Source: Amia ocellicauda
Lineage: Eukaryota > Chordata > Actinopteri > Amiiformes > Amiidae
Direction of reading: 5' to 3'
Assembly: GCF_036373705.1 (NCBI RefSeq)
Contig: NC_089856.1
Span: 14,600,501-14,664,500 of the forward strand
DNA: 64,000 bases
A program made the translations under genes and the position numbers. Below, in pieces: positions 33,775-45,200 of the stretch. The notes below the pieces were generated by a model. It made no database searches and was not told where the DNA came from. It saw only the letters and a list, made by a program, of their open reading frames with translations. Position 1 is the stretch's first letter, and the number at the start of each line of letters is the position of its first letter.

Positions 33775-34747
33775 TGGTGATGTTCCAGGTTCCAAGTTGT
33801 TTGTTTTAGTCATTGTTTGTGAGTGTGTGTGATCTCTAGGCCAGTAATTTCCATCCTATGTCCTGCAGAGCTCCAGTCTGTTAGGTTTATTGGGTGTCTT
33901 TAAATATCAGTGTATAAATATCACTTAACCTTGGCTAATAACCAGGAACTGCTTCAGTCATGTAATTGAGAACTTGCTTCCAGTGAAACCAAAAGACGCT
34001 GTACTGTACTGTCTCCAGGACCAGGGCTAGAAACCCCTGTTTAATGCATGTTCTTAGCGTGTTGTTGCTGTGGTGCTCTGCCCACTGCCCCTTGCATTAT
34101 TCTATGTCTTGCGTAACAACAGCTGATGTCATGGAGCTGGGCTGCTCAGCTGGGGAGGGCCATAAAACATTAATGCCCTCCACCCCTTCTGATACAAATG
34201 TAATGACTCTTCAAAAATTAAAAAATTCCTGTGCTTTTCCTGATGGTGTCCTGAGTGTGGGAGAAGAGCAGTGTGCTGTGGAGAGGGGGAAGCTCTGTTA
34301 AATCACCTGTGATGCTGAGCCAGGCTTTTTTAAGGATCCGGTGGTGTGGCGTTACAGCTCAACACACAGCACACCTCGCCTCGCTCCACCAGGCACTGTG
34401 CGTTTAACTCACGGGGAGCCCGTCCTGAGGAATAGGCACCATCACAGCCTGCACCATAGAATAATCTAAAACTGAAATCTGGAGTATTGTAAAAATGGGA
34501 CATATTCTGTGCCCAACCCCAACAACCCCCCCCCCTCTCCCCTTCCCTCCCCTCCCCTCCACAGTCCTTTAATTAGCATGGAGGAAGAACATGGCATGTT
34601 GGTATTCTGATGTCTAATTGCAAACTATTGTGTATAAACTCTCACTGCCGCTGTGTTGTGAGTCACTGGGTGGGAGCAAGGCAGTGTGGGGTACTGGTGG
34701 AGTAATGGTAATGGTCCAGGGGATTGGGAGAGTGAGCAAATGAGTTA

Positions 34748-34790
<43 letters not shown>

Positions 34791-35335
34791 GGGCAGACAG
34801 ACAGATAGACAGACAGGGTTTGCTAATTGCTAGAGCTGAAAGAGAAAAGGAGGCAGGGTGGGCTAGTTTATAGAGGTCTGAGACTTAAAGACAGATTGGG
34901 GGAGAAGAAGTGCTAACTGTTAGTTGAGGGGCAGAGAGGGAGGCAATGGTGTGGGCCAGGGGACTGGCAGCCTGTGACGGAGTAGACCTGTCCATTGAGC
35001 TGTTAAGGATCTCGGCACTGATCCTGTCAGCGAGCAGCAGCAGGCACTGATTGGCTGACGAGGGTGTGTGGCAGTAGGGAGGTATCACCACGGAGACCCC
35101 TCCAGCAGCTCTGTCTTACTGCCTTCTTTATTTTTAAACACAGTGCGTGCGTTCTTATACAAAGAATACAACTTCAGGCATCTCTACTTCGTGGGCAGCA
35201 GTATTGTATTTTAGGTTTCTTTTTTGGTATAAAAGTTTTTAGTTTGTTTTAATAAAATACATCAAAAACAGCAGAAGCAACATGTTCTCCTCTTCTCACT
35301 CTATATCACAGTTACATTGCAAGCTGTTTGCAAAA

Positions 35336-35383
35336 ATGGGGGACGACCGACCTTTCGTGTGCAACGCCCCAGGTTGTGGGCAG
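35336..35383 (+). CDS. ATF7: ATF7 first coding exon
   Basis: [16 protein letters not shown], the first half of the C2H2 finger, then GTAAGT. The start context is good (A at -3, G at +4). Confidence 0.95.
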
Positions 35384-37844
35384 GTAAGTCTGATTCTTTT
35401 ATTTGTTTATGTGTTGATTGATTTATAACTTTGAACAAAACAGCTACAGTCCCAACTCTGCAGCCCAACCTGGTATTTTCATGTCAAGGTTTACCTCCAG
35501 TCTCCCATGTGCCGGAGTCTTACGGGTCCTGCTGGTTGTGCTGGTTCCTGTGAGCCCAGCCCTCAGTGGTGACCTGTATCCCTGCACTGCACTGCTGGTC
35601 AGCTCAACTCCTGCAGGGCCCCAGGGCCTCAGGCCTCCAGTGAGAGCAGAGCAGAGCAGCTGGTCTTCGCTGGCTGAGTCTGTAAATTGGGCTCTTACTG
35701 AGGCTGTCTGTAAGCTGTGGCTGTGCAGGAGCCGAGCTGGAGCACACTGGGGAAAAACTGGAAAATGGACAGCGTGGGGTGTGTTGCTCTTGGATGCATT
35801 TCCCTATCCAATCTTTTGTTAAAACAATTTTATCATGTATGTATGTGTTATACACATTCATGTATGAAGTTTATTACGCTCTCAGGTCTCTGTGAGCAGC
35901 AGTGTAGTGTGAGGTCTCCTGTCGATGTAGCAGGGCTTCAACAGGGCTGCAGTAAAGGTCAGCTGAGATTGGCCTGATACCACCTGCAGTCTGTGCACAG
36001 TGGTGGGCAAGTTGTGGTTTGTTGCTGCTGCTTTTTCTCCCCAAGCACATACTCTTGGAACTGTCTGTAACATGTTTACAGTGACGGCTGTTGAGTGGTA
36101 ATCTCCCCTGGGCAGCCAGGGTCACCGTTCGGCCTGGCCTGCAGAGAGTGAGAGATGTGTGGCGAGGGTGGTCCTTCACCCTTACTGCCAGGGTGTGTAT
36201 GTGTGTCTTGTGGCTGCCTCCCAGTACTCCCCAAAAGCAAAACATTTTCAGGAATGGGGAGAGAAACAAACAAACATGAAAGGTTTCCTGTGTAAATTAA
36301 AGTAAATCAATGTGTGTGTATATATATATATATATATATAAATTCTATATACAAAGTTCAGTGACATGCTGTCATTGCTCATGTTTGTGCCTCAGTGCTG
36401 TGACCTAGGGCAGCCCCTCTGTCTCACTTTCCCAGAATCTCTGCTCGTGCTCATGTCAGATCCAGCACAGAGCATGGGAGACATGGGGCAGTTAGCTGGA
36501 CACACATTCAGATGCATACTCTCTCTCACACGCACACACACACCAGTTTCATCCAGTTTATGTTCAATGTGAGCTCCGTGCCTCGTCATAAGCAATGATG
36601 TGGCAAAATGTAATTTTAAAAAATATATTATTTTCACTCCCTTTTTGTGCAAGTGTGTTAGCTTGTGTGTATTTCTGAGTGTGTCTGCGTATGTATGTAT
36701 GCAAATACACCCAAAAAAAGCTCTCGGGCATGAAATATTCAGCAGAGCTACTGTTGCTACTCAAGAGCAGAACAAAACCTGGAATGGCTTCGGAGTGCTG
36801 GGTGATTTCCATCTACACACACTCACACTCACTCTCTAACACACACACTCACTCTCACTCTCTAACACACACACACACACACACACATACACTAACTCAC
36901 TCTCACTCTCTAACACACACACATTCTCTCACTCTCACTCTTAACACATGCACACACGCTCTCTCTAACACACGCACTCACTCTCACTCTCTAACACACA
37001 CACCAGTTGCTTAGTAAAGTGCTGCCTTCAGTAAACATTGGCTTCAGGGAACATTATGTGGTCTAAGTTTAGGTATCAACTGTTCTCTCGTTCCCAGCAA
37101 TGCTGTGGTTGTGTCTGCATTGTGACGGAGGAAAGCAGGATTTGCCACTAACCCCCCCCCCGAGTGGCTGCCTCTCGGTGGCAGCTGGCCTGCCTGTCTT
37201 TAAGTGCAAAACTTTGTTGGCGCAACAGAAAAGCTGTCCTGGGGATGTGCAGTTATCATCTTGTCGGCGTTCGCTTGCTGCTAAAAATAAGAGCCCACAC
37301 TTCACTGTGTTTATACATCACCCGCCTGCCTGCCCGCCCGCTGGCGCTGTGTGGAACTGTAACTTGCATTGGTCCAGAAATAGGCTGAAGATGCTCGAAG
37401 AAGTGTGAGGCTACACAGGCACAGTCCCTCTCTCTCTGCAGCCTCCTCCTCCTCATCCTGCTCTCCTGGGTCCCTCCAATCTAGCGCCTTCATCACAGCC
37501 CCTGAAAACTTGCCCCACTCTGGGGGAGCCGTGCCTTGACAGCCGACAAGGAAAGGCAGAGCACAACAAAAAACCCATAAATATTCTATTCAGAGGCATT
37601 CCTCACTTGGCCTTTTGTTCGAAGTTACATAACCACCACAAGTCTGTATGTGTGTGTGTTTCAATGTGAGTGTACATATAAGCTGAAATTTTCTATGATG
37701 TACTAGATTTCTGTAAGTTTACATGAAATTGTTCTGCCTAAAAATAGCATGGTTTAAAATATTGATGTTACCACGCCACACACTTGCAGAGGGCAATGCC
37801 ATTTGACAAACCGTTAACATACAACTAGCATATCTGTCTGTGCA

Positions 37845-37888
<44 letters not shown>

Positions 37889-40800
37889 TGGATGGTGGGC
37901 ATTTTCCTGCTCCCTGGTACGTCTAATTTTTGGCAGCTCGTCGGCAGAGCATAATGTAAACAGGGAGGGTGTCAGCTCAGAGCAGGCGCAGTTATAGTAT
38001 TAGAGCAGTGGAGTAGCCAAGGGCAGGGGGACAGGGACAGTCCGACTGATCGTGAATGGGAACATAACCTTGTGTGTGGAGACTGCTGTATAAGGCCCTG
38101 AGCTGGCGTGATTGAGGCCCCTCAGTAAGTATTAATTTCTTTACTCAGAGCTGTCCTCCCTCTAGTAATCTGGCAGGTGTGTCTTTGACTTTGGTCACTT
38201 CTGGTCTCCTGGGACATCAGAGGAACTGATCAGAGGCTTTTCCTTTTTATTTTCCTTTTTGTTTTGGTCTTCTGAACTGATGTGAATTGATTGATTTGTT
38301 TAATTGTTTATTTGTTTTGTCCTTTTCCTACTGCAGAGATTTACCAATGAGGACCACTTGGCTGTCCACAAACACAAGCACGAGATGACACTAAAGTTTG
38401 GCCCCGCCAGGACAGACTCCGTTATTATCGCAGGTGCGTCTGTCTGGCCTGGTGGAAGGGTAGTCATTTCCAAAGCTGTGGCCCCTATGCTAGTATGGTG
38501 GCAGAGAATGGCACCCACTTTCCCAGAATGGCCCTCTCTGTGTGTATGTGAATCCTAAATAAGACCTGATGCTTCACTTAATAACTGAGTGTATTGTTTT
38601 GTGATTGGTTCCCTGTCCTGCTACCTTCTGTAAACTATGAAACAGTGTGTAGGAACAGACACACACAGACAATGTGCTTGAACACTGCTCCTGAGGTCTC
38701 CATTGGAAAAACAGGGCTCTATGCTAACTTTTTTTGTAGGAGAACAGGGGCTCCAAAATTGAAAAAAATTGGAGTCCACACACAAAGACTTTATATTTGT
38801 ATATTTATGTTCATTCATATGCGCAGTTAACTTTGCACAAGATGTGCTCAAATGGAGAACATATGTCTCAGAAGCATTAAATAATGAAGAACTTAATTAA
38901 AATAATTTAATTTAAAAAGTTTCCCATTTTAGCCTAAATTAAATTAATATAGATACAATCTATTGAGAGACAGCTTCTGCTTCTTTTATGCTGTGTACTC
39001 CCTGGTATATTTTTTCTGGTCTTAATTCACCCCTTTCACACACAACCTCTCCTTCCTCTCCCAAGCATTGGTTTCTCTCACTCTCTCCTTCTCCTCTTCA
39101 GTAAATGAATCAGGAGTGACCACTTCCACTGGCCATTGTTTATAATCTGGATTTCTTAATTGTTTGCAAGAGGAAATACAAAATCAGATTAATTTAAAAA
39201 TATATTTTTGTCTATACAGACTGTGACAAACATTGGTTCTAACTTTCAACGGGTGTGCATAGTTGATTTCAGGCACAATGTTGGAGCATCCTTAAATAAG
39301 ACAACTCATCCTCATGGTTTTCAGTAGCACATTAGGGGCACATATATTGCATCTCACATGCACCCAAAGCAGGTTTATAATAGAGCCCTGCAGAGCCTTG
39401 ACTACGTACAGCCTTCTATTACTGACCCCTTCTCCTCCTTCTCCCTTTCCTCCTGCAGACCAGACGCCCACACCCACACGCTTCCTGAAGAACTGTGAGG
39501 AGGTGGGGCTCTTCAATGAGCTGGCCAGCTCCTTCGAGCAGGAGTTCCGCAAGGCTGTGGAGGACGAGGAGGACAAGCGCACCAAGACCGTGGTGAGGCG
39601 GAGGGATGAGGGAGAGAGACAGATGGGAGAACAGGGCACCCGATTCGTCCCCACATAAAAAATCACTGTCCAAGTTCCCAGCACATTTGTTCACTTATTA
39701 CTCTGTCCTGCCCTCCAATAAGTCCCATTGTCATCACATCGCAGCTCCATCAGTCCCTGGGTTTGGCTCCAGTTGGGCCTGTGTTGCGCATACAGATTGG
39801 ACTGAGTTGGTTTAAAGAAAGAGGGTTTGAGGGGAAGCCTGGGAATTGACAGCAGGGAGGATCATCAGGCACTGAGACTAGAAACCCCTGGGAAGTCTAA
39901 CCGTAACCTGTCATGTGTCAAACCTACCTCTGTAGTCTTCCATAAACCTGAAAAGAGAGACGGTTATTAATGGGGGAACCAACCTGTCACTGACTCTCAC
40001 CTTTTCCTCTCATTTCTTCCTCCTTCTCTTGCAGTTGCCCCCGCCTCCCACAGGTGCCCTGGACATGACCCTGACACCCTCTTCAGAGGTGAAGGTGAAG
40101 GAGGAGGAGCCTGTGGAGGTCGATGACTCCTCTCCCCCAGACAGCCCTGACTCCACCTCCAGCATGTCCGACTGCACAGAGGTGAGAGGCTGAGGTTATT
40201 AGATTTAGTCTTGGTAGGGAGTGAGTGGTAGAATATTTTACAAGTTTTTTACAGTTGAAAACGCAGAAATGGAAGACCTTCGGACACAGACTGGCTGGAC
40301 TGTGGGCACTGTACCAAACCAGTGTGACGCCAGGGGCATGGATTTCGTTTCAGAATTGGGTGGGATGCTGTCAATATTGGGGTGAGGGGGGAGCCCGTCC
40401 CCTACGCTTATGCAGCCAGGCATATATTATCGGGGGGGGGTGACAATTTAACGTTCTCTCAACATAACCTACGACTATGTCCACCGCTGTATCAAACCAC
40501 AACTGTTGAGTGGATCCCCCCCCTTGTGTTCCAACGCATTGGGCTTCACCTCCTTATGTTCACCTTACCCTCTCCCCAGGAGACTCCCCCCAGGCCAGTG
40601 ATGAGCTCTGCACCCACACCCACCATCGTGCGGCCCGGCTCGCTGCCCCTGCACCTGGGCTACGACCCTCTGCAGCCCACCCTGCCCTCCCCCACCTCTG
40701 TCATCACACAGGCGCCCCCCTCCAACCGCCAGCTGGGGTCAGTGCACTGTGCTCTGTCTGTATGTCTGTCTGTCACCTTTATATGTTTGTCTGTTTGCCT

Positions 40801-42213
40801 CTGCTTCTGTTTTTTCTGTCTGTGTCTATCACCTCTATGTCTGTCACCTTTGTGTGTGTTTATTTTTAATTACCTTCCACTTTCTGTGTTCTGCAACAGC
40901 TATTTGTGTATCCAGTCAGTGTGTCTCCCCCCCTTTGCCTTCAATTCAATTATGCTTTATTGGCATGACCAATCCTCCCTCCCTCCACCCACTCTTTCCC
41001 TGTCCCTCTCCAGGTCGCCCACAGGTCCATATCCTATGGTGATGCACCTCTCTAATGGCCAGGCTGTGCCAATGCTCCCTGGCCCCCCTGTGCAGATGAC
41101 CTCAGTGATATCTGTGAGTGTCCAGCAGGCGCTGACCTGCCCACAAGTGCTGATATTGTTCCTAAAATGGGTTTGATGCTTGTTTGTCGTGTTGATCCAT
41201 ACCCTCCTTATTGTGGTTTGTGCAGCAGACTTGATCAAAGTGTCCTGATTCCTCTTCTGTCTGACTGTCTCTGCATGTCCAGCTTGCCAGGCCTGTGTCC
41301 ATGGTGCCCAACATTCCCGGGATCCCCGGCCCCCCGCTGGGGAGCAGCAGTGGTTCATCCTCGCCCTCCGGACACATCCCTCACTCCGAGGCCAAGATGG
41401 TGAGCGCCCCTGCAAGCCCCCTGAGAGAGTTGGTGGAATAGGGAAAGAGAGAGGGAGAGAGTGGATGAAGGGGTGTGGAGAATAAAATTGTAAAATAGAA
41501 ACAGGGAGAGGGGGACAGAGAGACCGAGCTATTTCATAATATCATATCTCAATAAGAATTTTAATAAATAATCATATCATATCATATATTAGCAGCACAA
41601 GCTGGTGATTTGCAGTGGGCTGAAAACTGTCCATTTGAAAATATGGATGCCCTTTGGGCTGCAGATTGGGAGTGAGAGGTCAACACCAGTATAGTACTTG
41701 GCGCACACAGTCGCACTCACACACTGTTGCACTCGCACAGACCCACAGAGAGAGACACGCAGACATATACACACACACACACTCACATGTGGTTCATGCA
41801 GTAGCACCGGTGAATATATTAGTGCTGACACACTTCGAACAAAAGAAACCTCATAACTGAGCTGTACAGGGGTTGTTACTGCTGCTCCGCTTCTCCCCTA
41901 TCCTCCACCTCTTCCTCCTCCCTGTCAGTATTCTTACTCTTTGACATTTGACTGGTCGTCTTCCTCAGAGGTTGAAGGCGGCCCTGTCGCAACAGGGCCC
42001 CCCGGCCCCAAATGGGCTTGGCATGGCGATGGGCTCCAGTCCAATGGTGCCTCAGAGACAGGAGCAGAGCCAGCTGCTGGTGCAGCACCCTGACGCACCC
42101 TCCCCTGCACAGCCACAGGTACGGTTCTGTAGCTCGCTCCTTTGTGCTCTCCCTGTCTCTCATTTTACTGAATATACACATGATCCCACTGTAAGTATAC
42201 TAATGCTCCCTCC

Positions 42214-42251
<38 letters not shown>

Positions 42252-45200
42252 TTCCACCCCACCCGCCTCTCTCCTGTCCATCCCTCTCCCTGCTCCCCCA
42301 GGTGTCCCCAGCTCAGCCCACAGGGGGGCGGCGGCGGCGGGCCGCGGAGGATGACCCTGACGAGCGGAGACAGCGTTTCCTGGAGAGGAACCGTGCTGCC
42401 GCCTCGCGCTGCCGCCAGAAACGCAAGCTGTGGGTCAACTCCCTGGAGAAGAAGGCTGAGGAGCTCACCTCCATGAACGTGTCACTCTCTGTGAGTCACC
42501 CTTGTGACCTTGTGACCCACCCCTCTGTCCTCCTCTCGTCAGTTTCTGTCTTTCAGTCTGTCTATCCATCAGTCAGTCAGTTCCCGAGCCCCGGCTGTCT
42601 TCATTTTGTTCGTCCTGCCTGCCTGACTGTCTGTCTGTCTCTCTAGCTGTTTATACTGTGAGTTAGTGACATTCTGTGTGCTTGTCTCTGCCCCCCTCCT
42701 AGCCTGTGTAATGGTGTGTGTTGTTGTGCGTCTCCTCTCAGAACGAGGTGTCTTTGTTGCGGAACGAGGTGGCCCACCTAAAGCAGCTCCTCCTGGCTCA
42801 TAAAGACTGCCCTGTCACCAACCTGCAGAAGACTGCCTACCTGGGTGAGAGAGAGAGAGAGGGAGGGAGGGAGGGAGATGAGGAGGAGGAGGAGGAGGAG
42901 GAGGAGGAGGAGATTATGACTTTGTGGTGTTATGCTGTAATGTCCAAGGTGTTTTCATTGTACTCATCTCTTCAGCTGTTATTCATGGGCCCCTGTAAGG
43001 ACCCTGCAGACCCTGTACTGTCTGTGTGTGTGTACCTGCCAAACTGCTTACCTGCTTCACCATCGTACCTACTTACCAGTCTCATCCACACACCGACCTA
43101 CGCAGACGTCTCTCTCTCTCCATCCATGTACAGTGCTTTGCAAAAGTATTTCGACCCTTCCTGTAGTGTCCCATTTTGTGGTTATTATTATTATTATTTT
43201 ACACTTCCTAGGGTAAGATAAGTTACAGTAAATTACAGCAAGAACTAAAGAGAGAAAACTGAAATATTTTCATTGCATAAGATTTCAAACTCCTCAACTC
43301 AATATTTGGTGGAAGCACTTTTGGTAGCAATTACAGCTGCAAGTCTTTTGGGGTAAGTCTCTACCAGCTTTGCACACAGGCTTGGTGCAGTTTGTGCCCA
43401 TTCTTCTTGGTAGATTTGCTCATGCTCTCTCAGAATGCTTGGGGAATGCTTAAGGACAGCAGTTTAATGCTGGGGTCACACTACATGATTTTAAGCCTGA
43501 TTTGGCCCACACGACAAATCGGCACTAATCGTCATGACAAGCAGGCTGGTCGGGGCGCGTCCCCACCACTGATGGCCGTGTAAGTGAGACGGGCTGCGAT
43601 GCCATTGCTTGCTCTCCAATCCGATCGTAAGCTAGATTTTATTAAACATGTTTAATATTTATGACTCGATTGGCACCGATCATGTAGAGTGACGTGATCA
43701 GCAGCCAATGAGAGCTGAGCTGATTGAAGAAGAGAAAAGAAACGGGAAGAATATACATGACAGGAGAATAAGATTTTCATATGTATTTATTAAAATACTT
43801 CAAATACCAATGGTTGTTTTGGGGCAGGTTATTTAAAAATACTCTTAATACAAGGGAAAATATTATTTTCAAATACCAATAAGGCAACACTGTGGAGTAG
43901 TGGTTAGGGCTCTGGACTCATGACTGGAAAGTTGTGGGTTCAAATTTTGGGTGGGGCAGTGTTGTTGTACCCTTGAGCAAGGTGCTTCACTTAGATTGCT
44001 CCAGTAAAATGCCCAGCTGTATAAATGGGTACAAATGCGATGATCATACTGTGGGATGGATATAGACTGTGACTGTTGCTCAGCTGCAGCTCTCACAGTG
44101 AAGCTCTCACACACATCCTCTTTTCTCTCTGCTTTTTGTGTTTGTCCGCACACACGAACACGAACAGCAACAGCAGTTTGTGGTCGTGTTCTTGTTGCGC
44201 AGATCTGCAGAAATCCACTGATCCCATTGGTGGAGCAGTGCAGATCTGCGCATAACTGTGGACATCTGCACTTCACAAACGTGACCTGTAAATGTCCAGG
44301 CCCATGTTTGTTTACCTTTTCGCTGTCTGGATCACGTGTGTTTCTTCGAGATGTGGGGAGTTTGGAGGCTGTGACGCAGATCGCCACGACAAGGTTTTCA
44401 GATCAGTTGTTAAGTGTGCTTCTTCACAACGTAAAAGACATACATTCGGTGCAAAATAGTTGTAAAGTGTGAGCTGCCCACTGTTCACAAAATCGGGTCG
44501 GATTGTAGAAATCGTGTAGTGTTACCCCAGCATAAGTCTAAGGGGAGACGAGGGTCTGAAGGTAGCTTGGTGCAGTGTGGTCGAGACAGCGGTAGGTGAG
44601 GGTCAATGACTGGATGTGTGCTGGTATTGGGAGCCAGTGGACGGAACGGAGCAGTGGAGTAGCATGTGTGAATTGGGGCAGAGAGAATACCAGACGAGCT
44701 GCAGAGTTCTGGATGAGCTGGAGCGGGCAGGTAGTAGTTGCAGGCAGGCAGGCCAGCCAGGAAGGAGTTGCAGTAGTCCAGGCGGGAGGGACCAGTGACT
44801 GGACGAGTCGAGTAGTTGGTGAGGAAGGGTCAGATGTATGTCGGCGTATGTTGCTCAGGAAGAATCTGCAGGTGCGTGTCAGCATGGTGATGTGCTTAGT
44901 ATAGGAGAGCACAGGAACAAGGGTGACTCCTAGGTTCTTAGTGGAAGAAGGAGAGAGTAGCAGAGGGTGAGGAAGAGGGGGGAAAGCAGAGGAGATCCGA
45001 TTTGGAGAGGTTGAGCTTGAGGTGGTGCGAGTGCATCTAGGAGGAGATAGCAGACAAACAGGAAGAGATGCGAGAGGGGATGAGAGCATCAGAAGAGGAA
45101 AAAGACAGGAAGATCTGGGCATCATCTGCGTAGAAGTGGTAGGAAAAAGCATGGGATGCGATGAGGGGGCCCAGAGAGCATGTGTAGAGAGAGAACAGGA

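Larger units (their letters stand above)
29500..35335. other. ATF7: Presumed ATF7 5' intron
   Basis: No coding exon is recognised. It contains a poly(T) run (29645-29666), TCTG-rich tracts (30370-30610), a minisatellite-like tract (32395-32600), a MITE-like element (33449-33774) and TG/AG tracts (34746-34810). Confidence 0.45.

Noticed and set aside
36800..37005. CRISPR-like array
   Set aside because: Tandem simple repeat without spacers in vertebrate DNA.
43936..43947. Possible functional tRNA gene from the B box
   Set aside because: No cloverleaf closes, and the context is a SINE with a non-tRNA body.
43869..44387. 172-codon minus frame
   Set aside because: Runs across the SINE and Harbinger-type element; no protein motif.
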